From: Paeniglutamicibacter psychrophenolicus
GTDB lineage: Bacteria > Actinomycetota > Actinomycetes > Actinomycetales > Micrococcaceae
NCBI RefSeq assembly: GCF_017876575.1
Contig: NZ_JAGIOE010000001.1
Location: forward strand, 3,700,443-3,764,442
Reading direction: 5' to 3'
DNA: 64,000 nt
The translations under genes were made by a program, and so were the position numbers. Of the stretch, positions 8,510-17,332 are shown piece by piece. Numbering within the stretch: position 1 is the stretch's first letter; every line of letters begins with the position of its first letter. The notes beneath the pieces are model-generated. The model saw nothing but the letters and a program-made list of their open reading frames with translations. It ran no database searches and was not told the DNA's origin.

Positions 8510-9612
8510 TACTGCGCAACCTTCCAGCCAAGTGCACTGAGCACTGTGATCAATTCTTCGCGACGTCCCGGGATGACCGAGACATCGACCAGGCCGACCT
8601 GGTGGCCGGCGGAGTGTTCGACCCGGAGGTCCTCGACGTTGATGCCGGCATCCCCGATGTCGGCCAGCAGCTTGGCGACCTGCCCGGGCTTGTCCTTCAC
8701 CACGATGGTGACCAGCGCGAAGGCCTGCGGCGGTGCGCCGTGTTTGCCCGGGATCCGCGCCTGCCCGGCGTTGCCCTCCCCCATCAGCTGGGCGAGGTCC
8801 AGCAGCGCGCCGGAGGCCGTCGGGTCCGAGAGGGTGGCCACAAGGCGGTCCAGGTCCTCGCGCATGCCGCGCAGGATCGGGACCAGCGCCCCGGCGTTGT
8901 GGCTGAGGATCTGGATCCACAGCTTCGGGTCCGAGGCGGCGATCCGGGTGGTGTCGCGCAGCCCGTTGCCGGCCAGTGCCAGCGAGTGCCCCGGCGCGTT
9001 CAGCAGCCGCGAGGCGATCAGCGAGGACGCGACCTGCGGGAAGTGCGAGATCAGCGCGACCGAGGAGTCGTGGTCCTGCGCGTTCATGCGCGAGACCGTG
9101 GCTCCCAGGTCGATGGCCAGCGCCTCGGCGGTCTTCACCGAGTCGCCGCGCGACCCCGCGTGCGCGCAGATGACCCACGGCATCGAGGTGAACAGCTCAC
9201 CGCGGGCCGAGGCCGGGCCTGAGCGTTCGCGCCCGGCCATCGGGTGGGTGCCCACGTAGCGGGCCAGGTGCTCGTCGGTGATGCGTGCATCGGCACGCAC
9301 CGCCTCGAGGATCGAGCCCTTGACGGAGGCGATGTCCACCACGGTGGACATCGGGTACTCCAGCAACGCCTGGGTGACCACGGCGGCTGTGACATCCGGC
9401 GGCGCGGCAACCACCACGAGCTCGGGGGCCAGCGGGCGCCCCGGGACGTGGATGGTGCCGGCGCCGATGTCCTGTGCGACGGTTTGCGCGCTGGGCGAGG
9501 GGTCGATGAGCCAGACGTTCAGTCCGCGCTGGCTCAGCCCCAGCCCGACGCTGGTGCCCAGCAGCCCGGTGCCGATGACCAGGATCGGTCCGGCAAGGTG
9601 CGTGGTGGGCAT
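8509..9612 (-). CDS. tyrA: Prephenate dehydrogenase with ACT domain
   Basis: 367 residues. The N-terminal Rossmann domain begins VIGTGLLGTSVGLGL (about 12-26). The central helical dehydrogenase domain contains GTHPMAGRERSG. A C-terminal ACT domain starts near residue 296 (ALVTIVVKDKPGQVAKLLADIG). The enzyme oxidatively decarboxylates prephenate to 4-hydroxyphenylpyruvate with NAD(P), committing to tyrosine. The ACT domain is expected to bind an amino-acid effector such as tyrosine; that is inference. The gene lies four bases after rluB and overlaps cmk by one base. Confidence 0.94.
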   Translation of the reverse strand: MPTTHLAGPILVIGTGLLGTSVGLGLSQRGLNVWLIDPSPSAQTVAQDIGAGTIHVPGRPLAPELVVVAAPPDVTAAVVTQALLEYPMSTVVDIASVKGSILEAVRADARITDEHLARYVGTHPMAGRERSGPASARGELFTSMPWVICAHAGSRGDSVKTAEALAIDLGATVSRMNAQDHDSSVALISHFPQVASSLIASRLLNAPGHSLALAGNGLRDTTRIAASDPKLWIQILSHNAGALVPILRGMREDLDRLVATLSDPTASGALLDLAQLMGEGNAGQARIPGKHGAPPQAFALVTIVVKDKPGQVAKLLADIGDAGINVEDLRVEHSAGHQVGLVDVSVIPGRREELITVLSALGWKVAQ

Positions 9613-9616
9613 GTGG

Positions 9617-10690
9617 CTACATCCCCACCATTGCCAGCAGGTGCCCGACTTCCTGGTTGCCCAGCGGGCGGATGGTGCCCTGCTTCTGGTCGCCCAGGCG
9701 GATCGGCCCGACCTGCACGCGGACCAGGCGGGTGACCGGGTGGCCGACCTCGTCGAAGAGCCGGCGGACGATGCGGTTGCGCCCGGAGTGCAGGATGACC
9801 TCCACGAGCACGTGCCCGGGGGTGGAGTCGATCAGCCGGAAGGAGTCGACCGAGGCCCACCCGTCCTCGAGCTTGATGCCCTTCTTCATCTGCGCGCCAA
9901 TGCCCGAGGGCAGCGTTCCGCGGACCTGCACCAGGTAGGTCTTGGGGACCTCGTAGGACGGGTGGGCCAGGCGGTTGGCGGCCTCGCCGTCGTTGGTCAG
10001 CAGCAGCAGGCCCTCGGTCTGGTAGTCCAGCCGGCCCACGTGGAAGAGCCGTGACTGGCCCTGCTTGCGCAGGAAGTCGGCGATGCACTTGCGGCCCTCG
10101 GGGTCCTCCATGGTGGAGACCACGTTGCGCGGCTTGTTGAAGACGAAGTACTTCATGTCGGCGTTCAGCTGCAGGCGCATGCCGTCCACGTGCACGGCAT
10201 CGCGCTCGGGGTCGATGCGGATGCCGGGTTCGGTGATGAGCACGCCGTTGACCTCGACGCGGCCGTTGGCGATCATTTCCTCGCAGACGCGGCGCGAGGC
10301 CACACCCGCGTTGGCCATGGCCTTCTGCAGGCGCACGCCCTCGAGGTCCGAGTTCGCGGCGACGGCCTGTGCCCGCTGGGTCGGCCTGGTGCGCACGGCG
10401 TCGACCGGGCCCAGGTTCTTCCCGAAGCGTTCCTTGCCGAAGGCCTGGGGTCCGCCGTACTTCTTCTTGCCCGGGGCCCCGGTCTTCTTGGACTGCTTGG
10501 GTCCGCCGTGGGCCTTGGACCAGGAACCGGCCGAGGACTCGGTGCCGCGCTCCGAGCCGGATCGCGGGGTGGAGGAGCGTGGGTTTTGGTCGGAACGGCC
10601 AGCACCGGTTGCTCCGCGGCCGCGGCCGTTGCCGGAGCCGGAGCCTTGTGGGCGCTGGTTGCCGCGGCTTGGGCGGGATCCCTGGGTCAT
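9617..10690 (-). CDS. rluB: Pseudouridine synthase, RluB/RsuA family
   Basis: 357 residues. An S4 RNA-binding domain (VRLQKAMANAGVASRRVCEE at about 119-138, then NGRVEVNG) is followed by the catalytic domain with the signature GRLDYQTEGLLLLTNDG, whose Asp is the catalytic residue. It isomerises a uridine in 23S rRNA (RluB) or a related site; the exact target cannot be assigned from sequence. The first 115 residues are a basic, Gly/Ser/Arg/Lys-rich low-complexity extension that is absent from E. coli RluB and resembles extensions in other actinobacterial homologues. Its place between scpB and cmk is the conserved one. Confidence 0.92.
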   Translation of the reverse strand: MTQGSRPSRGNQRPQGSGSGNGRGRGATGAGRSDQNPRSSTPRSGSERGTESSAGSWSKAHGGPKQSKKTGAPGKKKYGGPQAFGKERFGKNLGPVDAVRTRPTQRAQAVAANSDLEGVRLQKAMANAGVASRRVCEEMIANGRVEVNGVLITEPGIRIDPERDAVHVDGMRLQLNADMKYFVFNKPRNVVSTMEDPEGRKCIADFLRKQGQSRLFHVGRLDYQTEGLLLLTNDGEAANRLAHPSYEVPKTYLVQVRGTLPSGIGAQMKKGIKLEDGWASVDSFRLIDSTPGHVLVEVILHSGRNRIVRRLFDEVGHPVTRLVRVQVGPIRLGDQKQGTIRPLGNQEVGHLLAMVGM

Positions 10691-10699
10691 GATCTGTCC

Positions 10700-11383
10700 T
10701 TATGTTGTTTCGTGGTTCGCCGATTGCCAGGGCGAATCAACGTCGTAGTCGTCGATGTCACCCACTCCGGGAAGATGCGGGGAGATCCTGGGCAGCTCGG
10801 AGATACTGCCCAGTCCCAATCTTTCCAGAAAGTACGAGGTGGTCTGATACAACGTGGCACCACTTTCACCGTCGTCGGGTGCTTCGTGGATCAGCCCGCG
10901 CGTGAGTAAGGTGCGCACCACCGAATCGACGTTGACCCCGCGAATCGCCGCGATCCTGCCGCGGGAGACCGGTTGCCGGTAGGCGATCACTGCCAAAGTT
11001 TCCAGCGCTGCCTGGGTAAGTCTTGCCGTTTGGCCGTCGATGACGAAGCGTGAAACGAAGGGAGCAAATTCACGTCGGGAGAAGATGCGCCAGCCGCCGG
11101 CCAATTCACGCAGCTCAAAACCGCGTGGTGTATCCCCACCATCATACTGTGCCCGCAGCTTTTCAAGGGCCGCTGTGACGCGTTCCTCACCGACCTCGAA
11201 CACGCCGGCGAGGTGGCCGGCGGAGATCGGTTCGTCGATGACCATCAGCACCGCCTCGAGGCCCGCTTCCAGTCCCCCGGGCAGCGAATCAACGGCGCCT
11301 TGGCCCTCGGGGACCTCCCGCGGCGGGGCCGGGGCCTGTGCCGCGGGGTGTGCCGCGGCCGGGGCGGTGACGGGTTCGTTCAT
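10700..11383 (-). CDS. scpB: Segregation and condensation protein B
   Basis: 227 residues with the two winged-helix domains of ScpB. Hallmarks are LEAVLMVIDEPISAGHLAGV near residue 43 and ETLAVIAYRQPVSRGRIAAIRGVNVDSVVRTLL in the second domain. ScpB binds ScpA, and together they bridge the SMC heads to form the chromosome condensin. The N-terminal 35 residues are Ala/Pro-rich and probably disordered. The start ATG overlaps the scpA stop by four bases (ATGA), so the two subunits are translationally coupled. Confidence 0.95.
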   Translation of the reverse strand: MNEPVTAPAAAHPAAQAPAPPREVPEGQGAVDSLPGGLEAGLEAVLMVIDEPISAGHLAGVFEVGEERVTAALEKLRAQYDGGDTPRGFELRELAGGWRIFSRREFAPFVSRFVIDGQTARLTQAALETLAVIAYRQPVSRGRIAAIRGVNVDSVVRTLLTRGLIHEAPDDGESGATLYQTTSYFLERLGLGSISELPRISPHLPGVGDIDDYDVDSPWQSANHETT

Positions 11384-12294
11384 GGATTTTCCCCCTGTGC
11401 GGGTGGTGCCAACGTGGCGGATGTCTCGGATTCGATGCCGGGCCCGGGCCCGTATTCCTCGTGCAGCGCGGCCGGATCCCAGTCGGCGTCGGCCGCCAGC
11501 CAGCGCACGGCCAGCTCCTGGAGCGGGGCGTCCTGCGAAAAGGCGATGACCCGCTCGCGGTACATCTCCAGCAGGGCGAGGAACCGGGCGACGACCACCA
11601 GGTGGCTGGCGGCGTCGGCAACCAGCTCGCCGAAGACCAGCGTCCCGCGTTCCTTGAGCATCGAGGCCAAGATGGCGGCCTGCTCGCGCACCGAGACGTT
11701 TCCGCCGTGCAAGTGCGCGATGCCGACCTCGGTGGGCTCGGGGGCCTTGGGCGCCAGGGCCGCGACGGCCAGCTGGGCCAGCTCCCCCGGGGTGGTCTTG
11801 AAGAGCAGCTCCGGCAGCAGTGCGGCGAAGTGCGCCTCGAGCCCCGCCTGGCGCGGGAAGCTGGAGGCCTCGTCGAGCAGTTTTTCGGAGATCCAGCCGG
11901 CGGCGTGCTTGAACGCCTTGTACTGCAGCAGCCGGGCAAAGAGCAGGTCGCGGGCCTCGAGCAGCGCCATGTCCTCGTCGGACTCGGCATCGGTGTTCGG
12001 CAGCAGGCGGGCGGCCTTCAGGTCCAGCAGCGTGGAGGCGATGACCAGGAACTCGGTGGTCTCATCGAGCGCCTTGGCACCTCCGCGGGCCTGGAGGGCC
12101 TTGAGGTAGGCGATGAACTCGTCGGTGACCTCGGCCATGGCGATCTGGGTGATGTCCAGCTCCCGCTTGGCGATCAGCGAGAGCAACAGGTCGAAGGGCC
12201 CGGTGAAATTTTCCAGCGAAACCCGAAAGCCACCGGCCGGTTCCTTCTCGGGGACCGGCGCGGTGGCCAGGGGGTCGGCGGCGGGTGCCGTCAT
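11380..12294 (-). CDS. scpA: Segregation and condensation protein A
   Basis: 304 residues. The N-terminal motif FTGPFDLLLSLIAKRELDI is the kleisin region that binds the SMC neck; the C-terminal winged helix binds the SMC cap. The central part binds ScpB. It is the kleisin of the SMC-ScpAB condensin. It overlaps the upstream ParA gene by one base and scpB by four, so the three genes form one translation-coupled unit (parA-scpA-scpB), the same order as in Mycobacterium. Confidence 0.95.
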   Translation of the reverse strand: MTAPAADPLATAPVPEKEPAGGFRVSLENFTGPFDLLLSLIAKRELDITQIAMAEVTDEFIAYLKALQARGGAKALDETTEFLVIASTLLDLKAARLLPNTDAESDEDMALLEARDLLFARLLQYKAFKHAAGWISEKLLDEASSFPRQAGLEAHFAALLPELLFKTTPGELAQLAVAALAPKAPEPTEVGIAHLHGGNVSVREQAAILASMLKERGTLVFGELVADAASHLVVVARFLALLEMYRERVIAFSQDAPLQELAVRWLAADADWDPAALHEEYGPGPGIESETSATLAPPAQGENP

Positions 12295-13202
12295 TACGGG
12301 GCGCCGCCACGGGCGATCAGTTCCTTGGCCAGCTGGCGGTAGGCCTCGGCGCCGGGGTGGTTGGTCGCGTAGGACGTGATCGGTTCGGCGGCCACGTTGG
12401 CGTCGGCGAACTTGATGGTCCGGCGGATCACGGTCTCGAAGACGGTGTCCCCGAACGCCTCCACCAGCCGGCCCACGACCTCGCGGCCGTGCAGCGTGCG
12501 CGGGTCGTACATCGTGGCCAGCACCCCGTCGATGGACAGTGCCGGGTTCAACCGGTCCTGGACCTTCTCGATGGTTTCCACCAGCAGGGCCACCGCGCGC
12601 AGCGCGAAGAACTCCGCGGTCAACGGGATGATCACGCCGTGGGCGGCGGTCAGCGCGTTGACGGTGAGCAGTCCCAGGGACGGCTGGCAGTCGATGAGCA
12701 CGATGTCGTAGTCGTCGGTGACCGAGCGCAGCGCGCGCTCGAGGACCTGTTCGCGGGCGACCTCGTTGACCAGCTGGACCTCGGCGGCAGAAAGGTCGAT
12801 GTTGGCCGGCAGCAAATCGACGTTTTCCACGTCGGTGGTGATGATGGCGTCACGGATGGTGGTCTTGCGGTCCATCAGCACGTTGTAGACGGTGACGTCC
12901 AGCTCGTGCGGGTTTGTCCCGAAGCCGGCGGACAGTGCGCCCTGCGGGTCGAAGTCGACCAGCAGCACCTTGCGGCCGTATTCGGCCAGCGCCGCGGCCA
13001 GGTTGATGGTGGAGGTCGTCTTGCCGACCCCGCCCTTCTGGTTGACCATGGCGATCACGCGGGCCGGGCCGTGGGATTCCAGGGGCAAGGGCTCGGGGAA
13101 AATCGTCATCGGGCGACCCGTGGGTCCCAAGGGGGTTGGCTCCTTGAGCAAACCCGCGCCTCGCGACTTGCTGCCCTGTTCCTCGCTCACGGTATGAACC
13201 AC
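12294..13202 (-). CDS. ParA/Soj-family ATPase of the scpAB operon
   Basis: 302 residues. The deviant Walker A QKGGVGKTT is at about residues 55-63, the DFDPQGALSAGFG segment at about 85-97, and the Walker B-like IVLIDCQPSLGLLTVN further on. This is the well-conserved ParA homologue that precedes scpA in actinobacteria (Rv1708 type), not the oriC-linked parA that pairs with parB. Its position suggests a role in chromosome organisation with SMC-ScpAB, which is inference. The GTG at 13202 is one possible start; another in-frame GTG lies at 13190. The first 45 residues before the ATPase core look unstructured. Confidence 0.9.
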   Translation of the reverse strand: MVHTVSEEQGSKSRGAGLLKEPTPLGPTGRPMTIFPEPLPLESHGPARVIAMVNQKGGVGKTTSTINLAAALAEYGRKVLLVDFDPQGALSAGFGTNPHELDVTVYNVLMDRKTTIRDAIITTDVENVDLLPANIDLSAAEVQLVNEVAREQVLERALRSVTDDYDIVLIDCQPSLGLLTVNALTAAHGVIIPLTAEFFALRAVALLVETIEKVQDRLNPALSIDGVLATMYDPRTLHGREVVGRLVEAFGDTVFETVIRRTIKFADANVAAEPITSYATNHPGAEAYRQLAKELIARGGAP

Positions 13203-13344
13203 GCTTCCGTTCGTTGTGCGATTTGGTTGACTGTTTGTTTCAAGGGTATAGGTTTCGCACCGGGCTTTGCCCCACCGGGGTCACGGCGAGCCTTTACCTT
13301 GAAGTTGAAGTCCAATGTTGGTCGCGGGGTGTTTCCTCGGCGCT

Positions 13345-13845
13345 TCAGCGCTGGCCGTTCTCCGCGGTCCTGGCCGTGGACTGCGCCCAGGCGGTGTGCT
13401 CGGCACCCAGCACCTCGTCGATGAACCGCGCCAGCCTCGCCCGCCGCTTCCCGGGGTCGGCATAGCCCCCGGCGCCGGCCGCATAAAAGAATCCCTCGTG
13501 GCGCATCCGTTCGTTGGTGCCGCGGTAATTCAGCCACTTGGCATGGACCTGCCCGATCTGCGCCAGCCCTTCGACGAGCACTATCAGCGCACCGAGCCCC
13601 GCGGTCAGCGGGGCCGGGGCGGCCAGTGCCGCCAGCGCCGTGACGGCCGCCGCGCAGCCCAGGGTGAGGATCCGCAGGCCCTGATGGGCACGGCGGGCAC
13701 GCGTTGCCGCGGACTCGTACCAGCGGAACCGGGCACAGAATTCGCGCCACAACAAGTCCTCGGCGTCGCGGGCCTCCTGCGGGGAGGGCAACTCGGGGCC
13801 AAGGCTTTCCCAGGCGGGCCGTCGGGGCCCCTTCGCTCGTGCCAT
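13345..13845 (-). CDS. DUF4231/SLATT-like two-helix membrane protein
   Basis: 166 residues. Two hydrophobic segments lie close together at about 58-75 and 80-98 (LTLGCAAAVTALAALAAP, then LTAGLGALIVLVEGLAQI). A C-terminal soluble helical region follows, with WLNYRGTNERMRHEGFFYAAGAGGY. That motif and the layout match the DUF4231 family, related to SLATT-type membrane sensors or pore formers proposed in bacterial conflict systems. The family assignment comes from the WxxYRxTxERLxxExxxY pattern; no function is established. It is a single leftward gene downstream of the dctA terminator. I see no partner effector gene beside it. Confidence 0.7.
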   Translation of the reverse strand: MARAKGPRRPAWESLGPELPSPQEARDAEDLLWREFCARFRWYESAATRARRAHQGLRILTLGCAAAVTALAALAAPAPLTAGLGALIVLVEGLAQIGQVHAKWLNYRGTNERMRHEGFFYAAGAGGYADPGKRRARLARFIDEVLGAEHTAWAQSTARTAENGQR

Positions 13846-13952
13846 GGCATCCTCCCACTCGGTTCCGCTGCCGCGTCAAGACCACTATGCACCCGCCATC
13901 CGGCACCGTCCATGGGCGCGAAGAAGCGGGAAGCGCATGTGCGCCCAACGGG

Positions 13953-13992
13953 CGAACGCCAGGGGCCCCGGCCTGCGGGTCCCTGGCGTTCG
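13953..13992 (-). terminator. Terminator of dctA
   Basis: A 12-bp perfect stem, CGAACGCCAGGG with CCCTGGCGTTCG, lies about 30 bases after the dctA stop. It lacks a long U-tract and could act in both directions. Confidence 0.6.
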
Positions 13993-14023
13993 TGCGGAGG
14001 TTCGTGCGGAAGTTCCGAGCCGC

Positions 14024-15340
14024 TTAGTGCTCGTTGGCGGTCAGCGAGAGCTCGTCGAAGGGACGGTCCCCGGCGAGCACGGCGCGGGCCTGCTCCATGT
14101 CGATTTCCTTGGTCCACTTGCCGATCAGCAGCGTGGCCACGGCGTTGCCGGTGAAGTTGGTCAGCGCGCGGGCCTCGGACATGAACTTGTCGATGCCCAC
14201 GATCACGCCCATGCCGTCAAGCAGTTCCGGGCGGTGCGACTGCAGGCCGGCGGCCAGCGTTGCAAGGCCTGCGCCGGTGACCCCGGCGGCGCCCTTGGAA
14301 GCGATGATCATGAAGACCAGCAGGGAGATCTGCTCGCCGAGGTTCATCGGCATGCCCATGGCGGTGGAGACGAACAGCGCGCTCATGGTCAGGTAGATGG
14401 CGGTGCCGTCAAGGTTGAAGGAGTAGCCGGTGGGAACCGTGATGCCCACGACCGGCTTGGAGACGCCCACGTGTTCCATCTTGGCGATCAAACGCGGCAG
14501 GGCCGATTCGGAAGACGAGGTGGAGAAGATCAGCAGGTACTCGCGGGCCAGGTACTTCAGCAGCGAGAAGATGTTCAGCCCGGTCACGGCGCGCAGCAGC
14601 GAGCCGAGGATGACCACGATGAACAGGGCGCAGGTGGCGTAGAAGGCGCCCATGAGGATGGCCATGGAGCCGATGGCGGCCCAGCCGGTGGCGCCGACGA
14701 CCGCGGCGATGGCACCGAAGGCGCCGATCGGGGCGATCCACATGATCATCATCATCAGGCGGAAGACCACGGCCTGGATGTGGCGGATGGCGCCGAGGAC
14801 CGGTTCGCCGCTCTTGCCCATGGACTGCAGGGCGAAGCCGACGAACAGTGCCAGCACCAGGGTGGGCAGCACCGGGATGTCGCCCGGGATCATTTCAAGC
14901 AGGAAGTTCACCGTGGCGTTTCCGCCGCCGGCACCTGCGCTCTCGTAGCGCTCCAGCTTCAGCCCGGCCCCGGGGTGGATCAGGTTGCCGACGAACAGGC
15001 CGATGGCCAGGGCGAAGGTGGACATGGTGATGAAGTAGAGCAGCGCAAGGCCGCCGACCTTGCCGACCGTTGCGGCCTTGGCGATCGAGCCGATGCCCAA
15101 GACTATGGTGCAGAAGATGACCGGCGCGATGATCATCTTGATCAGTGCGACGAACCCGGTGCCAAGCGGCTTCAGTGCCTTGCCGAGGTCCGGGGCCAGC
15201 AGTCCGATCGCGGCACCGGCAACCACGGCAATGATCACCATGATGTACAGCCAGTGGGTGCGGTCCTTCTTGACGGGTGCTTCCTGGTTCTCGATCGGGT
15301 CCCGGTCCAGGACTCCTGTCGATGTTGGCGTCGTTGCCAT
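14024..15340 (-). CDS. dctA: C4-dicarboxylate/H+ or Na+ symporter DctA
   Basis: 438 residues, typical of the dicarboxylate/amino acid:cation symporter family. There are about eight hydrophobic segments and two re-entrant hairpins. The family-typical serine-rich motif SSSESALPRL lies in the middle, and the transport-domain motif SFNLDGTAIYLTMSALFV follows. It imports succinate, fumarate or malate. The neighbouring divergent two-component system resembles CitA/DcuS-type carboxylate sensors, which supports dicarboxylate over glutamate as substrate. About 220 bases separate the two divergent starts. Confidence 0.92.
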   Translation of the reverse strand: MATTPTSTGVLDRDPIENQEAPVKKDRTHWLYIMVIIAVVAGAAIGLLAPDLGKALKPLGTGFVALIKMIIAPVIFCTIVLGIGSIAKAATVGKVGGLALLYFITMSTFALAIGLFVGNLIHPGAGLKLERYESAGAGGGNATVNFLLEMIPGDIPVLPTLVLALFVGFALQSMGKSGEPVLGAIRHIQAVVFRLMMMIMWIAPIGAFGAIAAVVGATGWAAIGSMAILMGAFYATCALFIVVILGSLLRAVTGLNIFSLLKYLAREYLLIFSTSSSESALPRLIAKMEHVGVSKPVVGITVPTGYSFNLDGTAIYLTMSALFVSTAMGMPMNLGEQISLLVFMIIASKGAAGVTGAGLATLAAGLQSHRPELLDGMGVIVGIDKFMSEARALTNFTGNAVATLLIGKWTKEIDMEQARAVLAGDRPFDELSLTANEH

Positions 15341-15560
15341 GGGGGTGGCTCCTTCTGAATGAATGTCTGCTGCGGGGAGGCGGTGCGTGAGGGGGGCGGT
15401 GGCGCTTGGTGTGCCCGGGCTTCTTCATCCATGGTGGGGTCGAACGTGATCGATATCTCTCTTGTGTTCATAATGGTCATGGCGCGCTTGCCCGCGTGCC
15501 ACCCTTGAAGGCAGCGCCCGTGCACCCGGCACAGGGCACCTCGGACGGAAGGGGGCATCG
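15341..15560. promoter_or_regulatory. Divergent regulatory region dctA / sensor kinase
   Basis: This 220-base region lies between the divergent dctA and sensor kinase starts. It should hold the target of the response regulator if the system controls dctA as in relatives. I cannot point to a convincing repeat. A GGAAGGGGG ribosome site lies just before the kinase ATG. Confidence 0.4.
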
Positions 15561-17267
15561 ATGCCACCGCCCTCAGTCGGCAGTTCCGCCCCCGCGCCCA
15601 GGGAACGCAGCGCGAACCCGGCGCGTTCCTCCTACTCGCTGGCCACCCGAATCTTCGTCGCGCAGCTGGCCCTGGTGGCCCTGGTGGTGTTGGTGGTCAG
15701 CACCGCCAGCTACCTCAACGCCCGGACCCAGGCCCACGAATTCGCCGCCAAGCGCGTGCTCTCCGTCGCCGAGACCCTGTCCCACGACCCCTTCGTCATC
15801 AACGCGGTGCAGCGCCCGGACCCCTCCGGGACGCTGGTGCCCTTTGCCGACAACATCGTGTCCCACGCGGCGGTGGACTTCGTGACCATCATGGACACCG
15901 ACCGCACCCGCTACACCCACCCCACCGCCAGCGAGATCGGCCGCAAGTACGTCGGCAGCGTCGAGCAGGCGCTGGCCGGGCACAGCCAGGTCGAGGACTA
16001 CCGCGGCACCCTGGGTCCCTCGGTGCGTGCCATCGCCCCGATCCGGGATGCGGGCGGAAACGTCACCGCGATGGTGGCGGTGGGCGTCACGCTGCAGTCC
16101 CTGGGCGCCACCCAGGCCGCACTGGTTCCGGCGACCCTGGCCGTGGGCCTGCTGGCGGTGGGCCTGGGCGCGGTGTTCACCTATGCGCTGTCTAGGTACC
16201 TGCGCCGCGCCACCCTGGGCTACGGACCCGAGGAGCTGCGCCGGCTCTACGCCTACTACTTCTCCGCCCTGCATTCGGTGCGCGAGGGCCTGGTGCTTGT
16301 CGATGCGAAGGGCCGCCTGGTGCTTTACAACGACCAGGCCGCGGGACTGCTGGGCCTGCCGCCCGCCGGTTCGCTGCGCCCGCTGCCGGTGGACCAGGTC
16401 GGGCTGCCGGAGACCGTGGCCGAGCTCTTTGCCTCGGGCCGGCGCGCCACCGACGAGATCCACCTGACCAACAACCGGGTGCTGGTGATCTCCCAGCAGA
16501 ACGCCGAGCAGCCCGATTCCGCTCCCGCCGCCCGCGTGCCCTGGCCGTTGCGCCGCCGTCAGGTGGAAGGCAAGCTGGGCACCGTGGCGACGCTGCGCGA
16601 CCACACCGAGGTCCAGGCGCTGACCGGGCAGCTGGAATCGATGCGCACGCTCACCGAGGCGTTGCGTGCCCAGACCCACGAGCACGCCAACCGGCTGCAC
16701 ACCGTGGCGACGCTGATCGAGCTGGGCCGCGAGCGCGAGGCCCTGGAGTTCGCGGTGGCCGACCGGCAGGAATCCCAGCGGCTGACCGACGAGTTCGTGC
16801 TGGCGGTCGACGAGCCGTACCTGACCTCGTTGCTGGTGGGCAAGGCCGCCCAGGCCCACGAGCGCGGCATCACCCTGACCATGACCGCCTCCGGGCAGCT
16901 GCCCACCGGTACCCTGGATGCCCGGGACCTGGTCACCATCACCGGGAACCTGCTGGACAACGCGTTCGACGCGGCGGCCGGCTCCGAGCTGCGCCGGGTG
17001 TGGGCGGACTTCGCCGCGGACGCGGAATCCGTGGTGATCTCGATCGCCGATTCGGGCCCCGGCGTGGACCCCGACCTGCTCGACGAGTTCTTCCGGCTGG
17101 GGGTCTCCTCCAAGCCGGTGGTCCCCGGCTCCGGTTCGCGCGGGCTGGGCCTGGCACTGGTGCGCCAGGCGGTCGCGCGTCTGGGCGGGTCCCTGGAAGT
17201 GGATAATGATGCCGGGGCGATCTTCACCGTGACCCTGCCGATGTCCCCGGGCCGCAGCGGGCCCTGA
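15561..17267 (+). CDS. CitA/DcuS-type sensor histidine kinase
   Basis: 568 residues. The first membrane helix is at about 36-52 (FVAQLALVALVVLVVSTAS) and the second at about 190-213. Between them is a periplasmic PAS-like sensor of the CitA/DcuS kind (GRKYVGSVEQALAGH and IAPIRDAGGNVTAMVAVG segments). A cytoplasmic PAS domain follows. The kinase has the His box HEHANRLHTVATLIELGRE, the N box NLLDNAFDAA and the G boxes DSGPGVD and GSRGLGLALV. It probably senses extracellular carboxylates and phosphorylates the response regulator encoded 65 bases downstream. The divergent dctA suggests C4-dicarboxylates as ligand. Confidence 0.92.
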   Translation: MPPPSVGSSAPAPRERSANPARSSYSLATRIFVAQLALVALVVLVVSTASYLNARTQAHEFAAKRVLSVAETLSHDPFVINAVQRPDPSGTLVPFADNIVSHAAVDFVTIMDTDRTRYTHPTASEIGRKYVGSVEQALAGHSQVEDYRGTLGPSVRAIAPIRDAGGNVTAMVAVGVTLQSLGATQAALVPATLAVGLLAVGLGAVFTYALSRYLRRATLGYGPEELRRLYAYYFSALHSVREGLVLVDAKGRLVLYNDQAAGLLGLPPAGSLRPLPVDQVGLPETVAELFASGRRATDEIHLTNNRVLVISQQNAEQPDSAPAARVPWPLRRRQVEGKLGTVATLRDHTEVQALTGQLESMRTLTEALRAQTHEHANRLHTVATLIELGREREALEFAVADRQESQRLTDEFVLAVDEPYLTSLLVGKAAQAHERGITLTMTASGQLPTGTLDARDLVTITGNLLDNAFDAAAGSELRRVWADFAADAESVVISIADSGPGVDPDLLDEFFRLGVSSKPVVPGSGSRGLGLALVRQAVARLGGSLEVDNDAGAIFTVTLPMSPGRSGP

Positions 17268-17332
17268 CCCCACCCTCCGGCACCCCGCCACAGTTTTGAA
17301 GCCCCTACCCAGACACGAGGAACCACCGGTCC

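Noticed and set aside
7280-9259. A 659-codon plus-strand open frame opposite cmk and tyrA
   Set aside because: Antisense shadow of high-GC coding sequence; the leftward genes carry all recognisable motifs.
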